Position numbers and translations under genes: made by a program. Source: an uncultured Clostridia bacterium (lineage in GTDB: Bacteria > Bacillota > Clostridia > Oscillospirales > Acutalibacteraceae). Taken from it: a stretch of 64,000 nt of DNA. Below are positions 8,276 to 17,410 of the stretch, in pieces; positions within the stretch are counted from its first letter, which is position 1; each line of letters starts with the position of its first letter. Location: positions 1-64,000 of the forward strand of contig CAMCPL010000001.1 of the NCBI GenBank assembly GCA_945876745.1, in the 5' to 3' direction. Under the pieces are notes generated by a model, which worked only from the letters and a program-made list of their open reading frames with translations, ran no database searches and had not been told where the DNA came from.

Positions 8276-8351
8276 CGAGGTTGTTTTGCGTGAGAAATCA
8301 CGAGCAACCTCGCTTTTAATTTCCACGCAAAACCTCCTTAAATTTGGAGGT
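8276..8351 (+). promoter_or_regulatory. Candidate two-state RNA leader before the Dam-like gene
   Basis: Hairpin A is CGAGGTTG (8276-8283)/CAACCTCG (8305-8312), enclosing CGTGA-GAAA-TCACG, and is followed by CTTTTAAT. The ribosome-binding site GGAGGT (8346-8351) pairs with ACCTCC (8332-8337). A competing pairing joins GAGG..TTTTGCGTG (8277-8292) to CACGCAAAACCTC (8324-8336). It would break hairpin A and free the ribosome-binding site. The two states exclude one another, as in a riboswitch or translational attenuator; no ligand class is recognised. Confidence 0.55.
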
Positions 8352-8356
8352 GGAAG

Positions 8357-9325
8357 ATGTCAGGAAACTTAAGTCCAATCCCTTGGACCGGTAACAAGGC
8401 TTGTATTTTCTATACACTTAATGCTTTTATGCCGCCACATCGAACATATCTTGAAGCCTGTTGCGGTAGTGCCGAAGTATTCTTTAGGAAGCAAAAGGCT
8501 GAAAAGGAAATACTTAACGATTTTAACAGTAACCTAATAAACTTCCTAAAGGTGCTTCGCAACAACCGAAATTTAGAAAGGTTTTTCGGAAAGCTATGTT
8601 TACCCTTCAACAGCGAAGAATTGTTTAGAATCAATAGAACGCTTTTGCAGACGGAAATAAACATAACAGACGAAATAACCCAAACAAGTGAAAGATTAAG
8701 AGAAGCTACAGAACAAGAAATCAATTATGCTGTTGCGCTTTTGCAAAATCAAGTAATGAGTTTTTCTTCAACGGGTCAGAGCTATGGTATAGCTCCAAGA
8801 GATATGCGAACAAGAATAGATCGCTTAAGAGTTGCAAATATGCGATTGTGCGAAGCAATTATTCTCAACAGAGATTATAAAGACGCAATCGACTACGTTG
8901 CAGCTCCGAACACCTTTATATTTCTTGATCCGCCGTATCGCGGCACCGAAGATTATTACGAAAATTCAAGCTTTGACAAAAACGAACACGACAAGCTGTT
9001 CGAATTTATGCACACCATAGACACTAAATTCAATGGTAAGTGCAAGTTTTTAATTACATACAATAACGATCCGTACATAAGAGCATTAGCTGATAATTAC
9101 GGATTTGATATGTATGTTCAAAAAAGGCTCCACAACATGCGCCAAAGCAAAAAAGCGGGTGATATGTTTGAGGAGCTAATCATAGGAAACTATGACCTGC
9201 TACAACAGGCAGAGTATAACGAAATACTGTTACCTGACCAAGTACAACAACTATCGTTGTTTGATGTCAGGGAGAATGAACAAGGAGAGATTGTATATGA
9301 CAAAAACATTAGCAAAGACATTTAA
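8357..9325 (+). CDS. Dam-type N6-adenine DNA methyltransferase
   Basis: A 322-residue D12-class adenine methylase. The N-terminal SAM-binding region reads PWTGNK and EACCGSAEVF (residues 10-45), and the catalytic motif IV is DPPY at about residue 195. It transfers methyl from S-adenosylmethionine to adenine in a short DNA site. No restriction partner is nearby, so it most likely marks the element's DNA against host restriction or controls its genes. The start is set by GGAGGTGGAAG just upstream, itself tied into a hairpin. The last 29 bases overlap the next gene. Confidence 0.85.
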   Translation: MSGNLSPIPWTGNKACIFYTLNAFMPPHRTYLEACCGSAEVFFRKQKAEKEILNDFNSNLINFLKVLRNNRNLERFFGKLCLPFNSEELFRINRTLLQTEINITDEITQTSERLREATEQEINYAVALLQNQVMSFSSTGQSYGIAPRDMRTRIDRLRVANMRLCEAIILNRDYKDAIDYVAAPNTFIFLDPPYRGTEDYYENSSFDKNEHDKLFEFMHTIDTKFNGKCKFLITYNNDPYIRALADNYGFDMYVQKRLHNMRQSKKAGDMFEELIIGNYDLLQQAEYNEILLPDQVQQLSLFDVRENEQGEIVYDKNISKDI

Positions 9326-9605
9326 GGTCATGCCGGGCAATGCAAGAATTACATTCCCACCTACTATTCGATTCTTTTCGGATATTAAAGAGGGAGATCT
9401 TGTGAAGGTATGGATTACAGATGACAGTACAGTACACATCAAAAAGATAACCGAATGTGATGGTTGTACTGATATTAAACCAATTGTTTCGGTTGACTCT
9501 ATCGTAGAGTTACTAAACGAAATGTCAAACGAGGATAAGGTGAAGGTAATTAAAGGAATTACACCACCCTGTTTTGTCGGAGGTTTAGCCGATGGAAAGG
9601 AATAA
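9297..9605 (+). CDS. Small AbrB-like DNA-binding protein
   Basis: A 102-residue protein whose first 45 residues (TFKVMPGNARITFPP..EGDLVKVWI) resemble the swapped-hairpin AbrB/SpoVT fold. The rest (about 60-100) is helical and unrecognised. The ATG at 9297 has AAGGAGAG eight bases upstream; a longer frame from 9192 lacks such a site and lies wholly within the methylase gene. The next gene starts 13 bases before its stop. It may be a small regulator; the domain call is tentative. Confidence 0.5.
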   Translation: MTKTLAKTFKVMPGNARITFPPTIRFFSDIKEGDLVKVWITDDSTVHIKKITECDGCTDIKPIVSVDSIVELLNEMSNEDKVKVIKGITPPCFVGGLADGKE

Positions 9606-10308
9606 TAAAATTTTTTACCGCTACTCGTTAAACAACGCACGCCATTTGGGTGAGGTTTCCCTGTGGCGTGAAAGCCACGTGGCAAACATTGAGTGCAAAC
9701 AGGCTATCGAGGAAGCAATCGCAAGAGATTTTAATGATAATATCCTTGACGATAATTGTGCAAAATCAGTTATTGATAAATTCGGATTTGAAAGAACAAA
9801 CTTTGTTCTTCGTTGCACAATCCGAAAAGCCATGCACGATGGGAGATATTCCGAGCTCAATAAAACATGGGCGAAGCAGTCAAGAGTTGCTGATTCCAAT
9901 TTCAGAAACAAATATGCTGTAAATGCTCATCCTACCCTTCTTAATGGTTTTGTGGATGAAGCAAGACAGGAATGGGATAAACTCGGTCTATTCAACAGCG
10001 TTCATATTAATACGAGTGATGAGGCCAAGAATTACGAAGGAAAAATCCTCGTTCTCTATCCGGATGTACTCAAGGATGAATACAAAACTCCAAATGACCA
10101 GTTATTCCTTGCAACAAGCGGATTTGGATGCGAGCCCAATAAAATAGGTCGTTCTGTATCCGGCTATTTTCTTTCTGATGAAGAATTTGCTACATTTGAC
10201 AGATCATCTTTTTACGGTGTTATTGATGAAAAATATTTGCCACAGTGGGCTGAAGAAAAAGCAAATCAGCTTTTAAATGTTCCAACCGATGATATTTCAA
10301 TGACATAG
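9592..10308 (+). CDS. DUF3849-like ICE protein
   Basis: A 238-residue soluble protein. The N-terminal half (residues 1-115, with FYRYSLNNARHLGEVSLWR and a helical run to FVLRCTIRKAMHDGRYS) matches DUF3849 as I know it. The C-terminal half (about 150-230) with LYPDVLKDEYKTPNDQLF and a GYFLSDEEFATFDR segment resembles a domain common in antirestriction-type ICE proteins. Overlapping start and stop couple it to the preceding gene. The role is unknown. Confidence 0.6.
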   Translation: MERNNKIFYRYSLNNARHLGEVSLWRESHVANIECKQAIEEAIARDFNDNILDDNCAKSVIDKFGFERTNFVLRCTIRKAMHDGRYSELNKTWAKQSRVADSNFRNKYAVNAHPTLLNGFVDEARQEWDKLGLFNSVHINTSDEAKNYEGKILVLYPDVLKDEYKTPNDQLFLATSGFGCEPNKIGRSVSGYFLSDEEFATFDRSSFYGVIDEKYLPQWAEEKANQLLNVPTDDISMT

Positions 10309-10316
10309 GAGGAAGC

Positions 10317-11012
10317 ATGAAAGTTAAGATTTATCAAATCAATACGGACAGAGATTCAGAAAGACTGAAATTCTGCAATCTTGAAACAACACACAATATC
10401 CAAAAGGACAAAAAGATAAACGCATCACTATATGACAAGGTATTAGATGCAGATGTTGATGAAACAAACCTTGAGGATATTTATTACCGTTTCAACACTT
10501 CGCATCATCCGTTATTCAGAGGACATTCACTTTCAGTAAGTGATGTTGTTGTGAAAGACGATGGTGCTTTTTTCTGTGATTCAATAGGCTTCAAGAAAAT
10601 CAATTTTGATGAATCACAGGCTCATATTCCGGACAACACATTTAAAATTGTGTATGTTGAACCTCATAAACCTGCGTATGCAACCGAAATTGGTAGTGAT
10701 TACAAATCACTGAGCCGAGCAGTTAAAGGTCTCATAGAACCAATTTATGACACCGATGACAACACAGTGTATGTAGGTAATGAAGAATCAAAATTAATCG
10801 GCATGCCCGGAAACAGACATATGAGCAACGGACATGGCATTATTGCCGGTCCCTTCTTGGTTATCGGAGATGACGGCGAAGAATTTCGTTCACTTACCGA
10901 TGAAGAAATCAATAAATATGTTGAAAAATTCTCTCAGCCGGAGGATATTTCAGACGAAGAAGTTCAAAACGATACTGGATACAGTATCTTTGGCTTCACA
11001 CCAAATATGTAA
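10317..11012 (+). CDS. YodL/DUF3846 protein
   Basis: A 231-residue protein with two parts. Residues 1-105 (KVKIYQINTDRD.., HSLSVSDVV, FFCDSIGFKKI) form a YodL-like domain. Residues about 108-200 (FKIVYVEPHKPAYATEIG, NRHMSNGHGIIAGPFLVIG) form a DUF3846 domain. The fusion is a standard ICE accessory protein of Clostridia, of unknown biochemical role. AGGAGG lies directly before the ATG, eight bases after the previous stop. Confidence 0.75.
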   Translation: MKVKIYQINTDRDSERLKFCNLETTHNIQKDKKINASLYDKVLDADVDETNLEDIYYRFNTSHHPLFRGHSLSVSDVVVKDDGAFFCDSIGFKKINFDESQAHIPDNTFKIVYVEPHKPAYATEIGSDYKSLSRAVKGLIEPIYDTDDNTVYVGNEESKLIGMPGNRHMSNGHGIIAGPFLVIGDDGEEFRSLTDEEINKYVEKFSQPEDISDEEVQNDTGYSIFGFTPNM

Positions 11013-11026
11013 AGGAGAACTAAATT

Positions 11027-11392
11027 ATGGCTAACAAAAATCAAAAACCAAGAGTGCCTTATGTTAAGGCACAGGTTGACCGTCTTGTTGATGATCCAAA
11101 TTCAAAGACAAGAGCATATGTATCAGCTACCATCGGCGGTGCCTTTGCAATTCATGGCATTAGAGTCGTTGAATCAGACAAGGGCAGATTTATGGCAATG
11201 CCAAGCAGAAGTTATCAGGACAAGGACGGCAATACACAGTATGCTGAATACTTCCACTCTATTTCAAAGGAAGGATATCAGGCACTTAACAAGGCTGTCA
11301 CCACCGCCTATGAAAATGAAATTTCACAGACTGAAGATTCCGATATCGAAGTCATTGACGATGATATTGAGGACATAGAACAGTCTATGTAA
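11027..11392 (+). CDS. SpoVG-like nucleic-acid-binding protein
   Basis: A 121-residue protein with the SpoVG pattern: ATIGGAFAIHGIRVVES, then GRFMAMPSRSYQDKDG (residues 34-70), and a helix where SpoVG ends. SpoVG proteins bind DNA or RNA and modulate gene expression. The tail (about 95-121) is highly acidic. It lies 14 bases after the YodL/DUF3846 gene and closes the early block. Confidence 0.75.
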   Translation: MANKNQKPRVPYVKAQVDRLVDDPNSKTRAYVSATIGGAFAIHGIRVVESDKGRFMAMPSRSYQDKDGNTQYAEYFHSISKEGYQALNKAVTTAYENEISQTEDSDIEVIDDDIEDIEQSM

Positions 11393-11453
11393 AAAAGGCT
11401 GGATATTTAATTGTATTTGTGGTATTAAATAGATTGAAAGGAGTCGATAATAT

Positions 11454-12053
11454 ATGACTAAAAACAAAATAATCATAATGGCTACAATTATTATGACAGT
11501 TGCAGCGATATTAGTCGGCTGTAATCAATCCAAAAATGCAAGTGAAATCAGCACTACAGAAAACACAACTTTAGAAACTGCAACAGTTCAAGCAACTAAT
11601 CAAGCATCGGTTGAAGCAACTGTTAATTCAACAACAACGGCGGTAGAATCTACCACGATGAAAAAAGCAAATCAAAAGGAAAAAGAGTCATCCACTGCAA
11701 AGGTTACTACCACTAATAAGTCTAAAGTTGCAACTACAACAAGCAAAAAACCAACTACCACAAAAAAGAATACAACTACTCAAAAGCCTACCACAACCAA
11801 ATCTGTTCCAAAGCAGACTACTACAAAGAAAGAAACGACCACCAAAAAGGCAACTACAACAAAGGCTGCATATTGGTGTGACGAAGGTGGTTCACATCAC
11901 CTTGATAATGTAGGTCAAATCGGTTGGGTAAATTCAGAGGCCGAAGCCACAGAAAAAGCATTGAGATATATTGAAAACAATGCAGATTCAGGTGGTTTCA
12001 GAATAAACCAATGTCCATGTGGCAAATGGACAGCCTATATAACACTTAACTAA
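11454..12053 (+). CDS. Thr/Lys-rich surface lipoprotein
   Basis: A 199-residue protein with a signal peptide and lipobox ILVGC (Cys23), so it is anchored to the outer face of the membrane. Residues about 30-140 are a long Thr/Lys/Ser/Pro stalk with many TTTK-like repeats. The last 55 residues form a small globular head with four cysteines or histidines (YWCDEGGSHH, NQCPCGKW), which may bind a metal. The stalk and head suggest a cell-surface factor in mating contact or exclusion. GGAGTC precedes the start. Confidence 0.65.
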   Translation: MTKNKIIIMATIIMTVAAILVGCNQSKNASEISTTENTTLETATVQATNQASVEATVNSTTTAVESTTMKKANQKEKESSTAKVTTTNKSKVATTTSKKPTTTKKNTTTQKPTTTKSVPKQTTTKKETTTKKATTTKAAYWCDEGGSHHLDNVGQIGWVNSEAEATEKALRYIENNADSGGFRINQCPCGKWTAYITLN

Positions 12054-12074
12054 AAATTTAATATGCTACAAACA

Positions 12075-12102
12075 GAGTCGGCATTATGCCGGCTCTTATT
12101 TT
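12075..12102 (+). terminator. Terminator after the lipoprotein gene
   Basis: GAGTCGGC (12075-12082) pairs with GCCGGCTC (12088-12095), followed by TTATTTTAT. It partly separates the lipoprotein from the adhesin gene. Confidence 0.65.
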
Positions 12103-12129
12103 ATCTAAAACTACGAAAGGATAAAGTAT

Positions 12130-15100
12130 ATGAAGAAAATTTCAAAGAAAATTGTTTCACTTCTCATGACCGTGCTTATTGCACTGTCCGCCTTTCCAAT
12201 TACATCATATGCCGGTGAATTCATTACTAATATGAATAGCGATGCAGAATTCGGTGTAGTGAGTGGAAGCTATGATAAATACGGACATGAAATGCACTAT
12301 GCAAAATATGACGGAAAGACATATATCGTATTTTGTTGTGAGTATGGCACGACCTCACCATCCGGCAGTACATATAAGTACGGTGACGATTTCAAAAAGT
12401 ACTACAATCGTTCTGGAGCAACCTATGAAAAGATTGCAGACTATATTGCTTTTGGATACACACTCCAATATGGTGATGGACTTCCAAGCAACAAAAATGA
12501 ATGGATTGCAGCTTGTTGTACCCAGCAATTCGTTTGGGAAACCCTCGGAGTAAACCCAACGAGGTCATCATGGGATAGTGAATATATGAGTGATAGCTTG
12601 TACAAGAGCTGGCTTTCAAGTACACAAGACCTTATTGATACATACTACAGCAAGAAGCCATCATTCAATAGTTCAACAACAAAGGTTAATCTTGGAGAAA
12701 CAACTACACTTACAGATTCAAATGGTGTGTTTAAGTATTATCCGACATTTACTAAAACAGTAAACAAGGTTACATTTTCACATACCAAAGGAAAGAACAC
12801 TCTTTCAATTTCTGTAGCTGAAGATTGTACAACTCACGATATCAGCTTTAAGTCTGTATCATATAACATTTATATGGATCTTCCAACAGGAGATAAGTAT
12901 GACAGTGACACAATGAACTACTGCTATTTCGAGTTTGATAAAGGCAATATTCAAGACTTGATGTTTTCAAAGAGAGTCGATCCGAGAACCTTTGCAGTAA
13001 ATGTTGATGTAACGTTCGGAAATCTTGAAATTCACAAAACGTCGGAAGATGAAAAGATTTCAAACATTACATTTACAGTAAAAGGCAATGGTAAGATATA
13101 CACTATGAAAACCAATGCAAACGGTGTTGCAACATTATCTAATATTCCCATTGGTACATATACGATTAGTGAGGAAGATATTGTACGATATGTTAAACAG
13201 ACAGACAAAACCGTTACAGTATCAGACGGAAAAACAGCCAATGTGTCATTTGATAATGTCTTGAAGAAATTCAGAGTAACTGTTACCAAGAGTGATATTG
13301 AAGAAGGTCACGCACAGGGTGATGCCAAGTTAAGCGGAGCAGTTTATGGTATCTATAAAGGAGAACAGCTCGTTGACACCTATACAACTGATGAAAACGC
13401 ATCTTTCACAACAAAATATTATGTTTGTGATACAGACTGGACAATCAGAGAAATCTCATCAAGCGAAGGCTATTTGGTAAACAGCAAGGTGTATCCGGTC
13501 GGTGCTGATCCAAGACTGTATACAGTTGAACTTAACGAAACATCAAATGCTGTAACAGAACAGGTAATCAAGGGTAATATTGCCATAATTAAGCATACTG
13601 ATGACGGCTCAACGCAGATCGAAACTCCCGAAAAGGGCGCTGAATTTCAGATTTATCTTAAGTCAGCCGGTTCTTTTGTAAACGCAGACAAGGACGAAAA
13701 AGATACTATTGTTTGCGACGAGGATGGTTTTGCAAGCTCAAAGCTTATGCCCTATGGTGTTTACACCGTTCATCAAACAAAAGGCTGGGACGGACGAGAG
13801 AAGATAAAGGACTTTGATGTGTTTATCAATTCGGACGGAAAGACCTATAAATTCTTAATCAATAATGCTAACTTTGAGTCTTATCTTAAAGTAGTAAAAC
13901 TTGATAAGGAAACAGGAAAACAGATTGCATACGAGGGTGCGGCATTTGAGATATATGATAGTGACGGACACCGTGTTAATATGCAATTTACCTATCCACA
14001 GGTAACAACAATTCACACATTCTATACCAATAGCGAGGGTTATCTCATAACTCCCGAAAAGCTCCCGTATGGTGATTATACACTCGTTGAGGTACAGGCT
14101 CCTTATGGTTATGTTCTTGATAGTACACCTATTCCGTTTACCATTACACAGGAAAACAGTTCAACTGATACAGGTGTAACGGTAGTTAAGGTTAAAGCAA
14201 GGGATGTTGCACAAAAAGGTACAATCAGCATTACAAAGACAGGTGAAATCTTTTCAAGCGTTGATGTAACCGATGATGTTTACACGCCACAGTATAGTGT
14301 TGGAAATCTTAAGGATGCAGTATTCGAAATTTACGCAGCCGAGGACATTACAACACTTGACGCAACAGTAAGATACTATCAGGGTGAGAAGGTCGATGAG
14401 ATTACAACCAGAGAAAACGGCATTGCAAAATCAAAGCAGTTATACCTCGGTAAATATACTGTTATTGAAAAGACAGCTCCAAACGGATATGTGAATTCAA
14501 ACGAACAGTATGATGTAGAACTAACCTACGCAGGGCAGAATGTATCCGTAACTAATACCGACCTGTCGGTATATAACGAAAGGCAAAGAGTTACGGTTTC
14601 ACTCAAAAAGGTGCTTGAAGAAAACGAGATATTCAATCTTGGCAATAACGATGAAATCACTTCAATTACCTTTGGTTTGTATGCGGGAGAAACAATTACC
14701 GCTTCCGACAAAACATATATCCCGGCTGATGCGCTGATTACATCTGCAAGCTGTGATAAGGACGGTAACATCACCTTTGATTGTGATTTACCAATCAGTT
14801 ACAGATTTTATGTTAAGGAAATCGCAACAGATGAACATTATATCCTCGATGATACAAAGTACGAATTTAACACTGAATATCAGGGACAAACTGTATCAAC
14901 CATTGATATTAAAATCAACAACGATAAAGATATCCTTAACAAACTTATCTATGGCTCGGTAAAGGGCTTTAAGTATGACAGAGAAACAAACGAACCGATT
15001 GAAAATGCGTTATTCGGTTTATTCAATTCTGATGAAACCGAGTTCACAGAGGATAATGCAATCCTTACGGCAGAGTCTGATAAAGACGGTGTGTTTACAT

Positions 15101-15744
15101 TTGAAAACATCCCATATGGTAATTGGATAATCTGCGAGTTTAAGGCTGCCGATGGTTATCTTGAAAACAGGGAAATCCATCATGTTCAAATTAACAGCAA
15201 CGAACAGATAATTGAAATCAATGTTGTTAATGATCGCATCCCCGAACTTAAAACAACTGCAACAGTTGACGGTAAAAAGGAAGTAATCGCAGGTGGTAAA
15301 ATCACAATTGATGATGTTGTGGAATACAAACACCTGATACCCGGCAAGGAATATGTAATCAAGGGCATTCTTATGGATAAAAACACCGGAAAGCCCCTCA
15401 AGATTAACGGCAAAGAGATTACATCGGAAGTCAAGTTCATACCGGATAAAAGCAACGGAACTGTAACTGTAACCTTTACCTTTGATTCAAGTGAAATCAA
15501 AAAAGAAACCGATATTGTAGTCTTTGAATCCCTGTATCGTGACGGAGTTGAGATTGCAACACACGCCGACATTAAGGATGAAGGTCAAACAATTACCGTT
15601 GAAATGCCAAAGGTAAAGACTCCTAAAACCGGAGATGATAAAAACTACGGAACATGGATTGGTCTTGCACTTGTCGGCATTGTAGGTGTTGTAACGGGCG
15701 TGATATTCAAAATCAAATCCAAAAAGGAAGAAGAGGATGAATAA
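12130..15744 (+). CDS. Thioester-domain Cna-B adhesin, cell-wall anchored
   Basis: A 1204-residue secreted protein with signal peptide (residues 1-28). A thioester domain follows: FCCEYG near residue 68 and CTQQFVWE near 130 give the Cys-Gln pair that forms an internal thioester able to bind host or partner surfaces covalently. Residues about 300-1000 hold a row of Cna-B/SpaA domains (repeated GTYTISE, GKYTVIEKTAPNGY types) probably stabilised by isopeptide bonds. A VaFE-type domain (VVFESLY, about 1040-1160) precedes the sorting signal TPKTGDD, a hydrophobic helix and a KSKKEEEDE tail. The sortase B in the same operon is the likely anchor enzyme. It probably acts in mating-pair adhesion or gut attachment. 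Confidence 0.85.
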   Translation: MKKISKKIVSLLMTVLIALSAFPITSYAGEFITNMNSDAEFGVVSGSYDKYGHEMHYAKYDGKTYIVFCCEYGTTSPSGSTYKYGDDFKKYYNRSGATYEKIADYIAFGYTLQYGDGLPSNKNEWIAACCTQQFVWETLGVNPTRSSWDSEYMSDSLYKSWLSSTQDLIDTYYSKKPSFNSSTTKVNLGETTTLTDSNGVFKYYPTFTKTVNKVTFSHTKGKNTLSISVAEDCTTHDISFKSVSYNIYMDLPTGDKYDSDTMNYCYFEFDKGNIQDLMFSKRVDPRTFAVNVDVTFGNLEIHKTSEDEKISNITFTVKGNGKIYTMKTNANGVATLSNIPIGTYTISEEDIVRYVKQTDKTVTVSDGKTANVSFDNVLKKFRVTVTKSDIEEGHAQGDAKLSGAVYGIYKGEQLVDTYTTDENASFTTKYYVCDTDWTIREISSSEGYLVNSKVYPVGADPRLYTVELNETSNAVTEQVIKGNIAIIKHTDDGSTQIETPEKGAEFQIYLKSAGSFVNADKDEKDTIVCDEDGFASSKLMPYGVYTVHQTKGWDGREKIKDFDVFINSDGKTYKFLINNANFESYLKVVKLDKETGKQIAYEGAAFEIYDSDGHRVNMQFTYPQVTTIHTFYTNSEGYLITPEKLPYGDYTLVEVQAPYGYVLDSTPIPFTITQENSSTDTGVTVVKVKARDVAQKGTISITKTGEIFSSVDVTDDVYTPQYSVGNLKDAVFEIYAAEDITTLDATVRYYQGEKVDEITTRENGIAKSKQLYLGKYTVIEKTAPNGYVNSNEQYDVELTYAGQNVSVTNTDLSVYNERQRVTVSLKKVLEENEIFNLGNNDEITSITFGLYAGETITASDKTYIPADALITSASCDKDGNITFDCDLPISYRFYVKEIATDEHYILDDTKYEFNTEYQGQTVSTIDIKINNDKDILNKLIYGSVKGFKYDRETNEPIENALFGLFNSDETEFTEDNAILTAESDKDGVFTFENIPYGNWIICEFKAADGYLENREIHHVQINSNEQIIEINVVNDRIPELKTTATVDGKKEVIAGGKITIDDVVEYKHLIPGKEYVIKGILMDKNTGKPLKINGKEITSEVKFIPDKSNGTVTVTFTFDSSEIKKETDIVVFESLYRDGVEIATHADIKDEGQTITVEMPKVKTPKTGDDKNYGTWIGLALVGIVGVVTGVIFKIKSKKEEEDE

Positions 15745-16103
15745 TGAAACGCGTCTTTTTCTCATCAGTTGATGCAACAGACGCTAATCTGAATCTTTCC
15801 AAATACATTGCTATTGGTAAATGGGCATTTTATGATCGTGGCGTGATTCCAATCATGCCACATTTTAATTCCCTAATCATTGATTTATCAACAGATAAAG
15901 GAGCACTCAATGGCAAGCTCGCAAGTAAGGATATGATTTTCTATGCAAACGAAATGTGGGTATTAGGAAACAAAAAAGACGAGAGAATTAAAGAGGAGAT
16001 TCAGTTAGCTAAAATACTTAAAATCAGAATCAGATATTTTTCCGATAAGGAAATATCAAAAATTCTTAAGAAATACGGAGGTACAACAATTCATGTTGAA
16101 TAA
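15744..16103 (+). CDS. SLOG/DUF4406-like small protein
   Basis: A 119-residue protein starting MKRVFFSSVDATDANLNLSK, with IGKWAFYDRGVIPIMPHFNS in the middle. It resembles small nucleoside-deoxyribosyltransferase/SLOG-like folds (DUF4406/DUF7768 type) that bind nucleotides. The start codon overlaps the adhesin stop (TAATG). It is the second SLOG-like protein of the element. The fold call is moderate, the role unknown. Confidence 0.5.
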   Translation: MKRVFFSSVDATDANLNLSKYIAIGKWAFYDRGVIPIMPHFNSLIIDLSTDKGALNGKLASKDMIFYANEMWVLGNKKDERIKEEIQLAKILKIRIRYFSDKEISKILKKYGGTTIHVE

Positions 16104-16443
16104 ATTGAAAAAACCAACATCAAAGCAAATCACTGTATTTGTGTTAGCTCTTGCAGTTATTTGCACATTCACCGTGATTCCTGTTTTTGCCGCAGATGTA
16201 TCTACGGCTATTGAAAGCACATGGAATGCGGCTAAAGGACAGATAAAAAGCGTTGTAAATAATGTTGTCTTTCCTGTCGTTGATGTAATTCTTGCCGTTC
16301 TTTTCTTTGTAAAGATCGGAACGGCATACTTCGACTATAGGAAGCACGGACAGTTTGAGTTCGCAGCTCCAGCCATCCTTTTTGCATGTCTGATTTTCAC
16401 ATTAACCGCCCCGCTATACATTTGGGGAATTGTCGGAATGTAA
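16093..16443 (+). CDS. DUF3852, VirB2-like membrane protein
   Basis: A 116-residue protein with a signal peptide ending at VFAAD (about residue 32) and two hydrophobic helices (about 55-77 and 92-114). This is the DUF3852 family, which sits in Clostridia ICEs where VirB2/TrbC-like subunits sit. It probably forms part of the transfer channel in the membrane. It overlaps the previous gene by 11 bases, with GGAGG upstream of its ATG. Confidence 0.7.
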   Translation: MLNKLKKPTSKQITVFVLALAVICTFTVIPVFAADVSTAIESTWNAAKGQIKSVVNNVVFPVVDVILAVLFFVKIGTAYFDYRKHGQFEFAAPAILFACLIFTLTAPLYIWGIVGM

Positions 16444-16471
16444 AAGCAAGCTGAAAGGACGGTGACGATAT

Positions 16472-17398
16472 ATGTTTGACTGGTTAGGAGATATCGTCTC
16501 TGGACTTGGAGAAGCTATCGGGAATGCCTTTTCGGGCATTTCCGATAGTATTATTGACGGTATTTTAAACCGATATATTCAATGGCTATTCAAAATCATA
16601 TTTGACGGATTGTCAGATTTCTTTACGAATATGACCTCTATGGCAACAGACATATTCTCATTATCGTGGGTACAGGCATTTGTTAAGCTGTTCTCACTCT
16701 TTGGTTGGTCGCTATTTGTCGTAGGCTTGGTTGTATCGGCATTTGATTTAGCGGTTGAATACCAAAACGGCAGAGCCAACATTCGTGGTTCTGCTCTTAA
16801 TTGGATAAAGGGATTTATGGCAGTAAGTCTCTTTACTATTACCCCGATTGAGTTGTATAAATTCTGCGTTTCACTTCAAAACACATTTTCTCATGACTTG
16901 TCCGCCTTGTTCTCTTCACAGCAAGGAACATCGTTGGGTGAAGTTGCGGCGAATGTAATCGGATTTGTATTCAATCCGGGCGGACAGCTACTCAACGCAT
17001 CGCTGTTTTATTTGGCTTGTTTGATTGCACTTGGTTACTGCGTTATCAAGGTATTTTTTGATAATCTCAAACGTGGAGGAATTCTGCTGATTCAAATAGC
17101 CGTAGGCAGTCTGTATATGTTTTCAATACCAAGAGGCTACGGAGATGGATTTACACAGTGGATAAAGCAGATTTTTGCTCTGTGTTTAACAACATTTCTT
17201 CAAACAACGCTGTTGTTTATGGGATTGCTCACATTCAAAGATAATATGCTTCTTGGAATAGGAATTATGCTTTCATCGGCAGAGGTTCCTCGTATAGCAG
17301 AACGCTTTGGACTTGATACAAGCGTTAAGTTCAATGTAATGAGTGCAATGCACATGACATCAACAGCGGTACATCTTGCAAAGTCAATTGCAGCTTAA
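16472..17398 (+). CDS. VirB6-like conjugation membrane protein
   Basis: A 308-residue polytopic protein with an amphipathic N-terminus (DWLGDIVSGLGEAIGNAFSG) and about six hydrophobic segments between residues 30 and 280. It matches the VirB6/TrbL-like protein that follows DUF3852 in Tn1549-type elements. It would form the inner channel of the type IV secretion machine. It is followed after 12 bases by the next gene with its own AGGAGG. Confidence 0.7.
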   Translation: MFDWLGDIVSGLGEAIGNAFSGISDSIIDGILNRYIQWLFKIIFDGLSDFFTNMTSMATDIFSLSWVQAFVKLFSLFGWSLFVVGLVVSAFDLAVEYQNGRANIRGSALNWIKGFMAVSLFTITPIELYKFCVSLQNTFSHDLSALFSSQQGTSLGEVAANVIGFVFNPGGQLLNASLFYLACLIALGYCVIKVFFDNLKRGGILLIQIAVGSLYMFSIPRGYGDGFTQWIKQIFALCLTTFLQTTLLFMGLLTFKDNMLLGIGIMLSSAEVPRIAERFGLDTSVKFNVMSAMHMTSTAVHLAKSIAA

Positions 17399-17410
17399 CA
17401 GGAGGTAAAA

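Noticed and set aside
8357-9605. Restriction-modification system
   Set aside because: The adenine methylase has no restriction endonuclease beside it; neighbours are ICE accessory proteins, so it is taken as an orphan methylase.
9251-9685. Minus-strand open frame of 144 residues
   Set aside because: It is antisense to the AbrB-like gene and the start of the DUF3849-like gene, both of which have good ribosome-binding sites.
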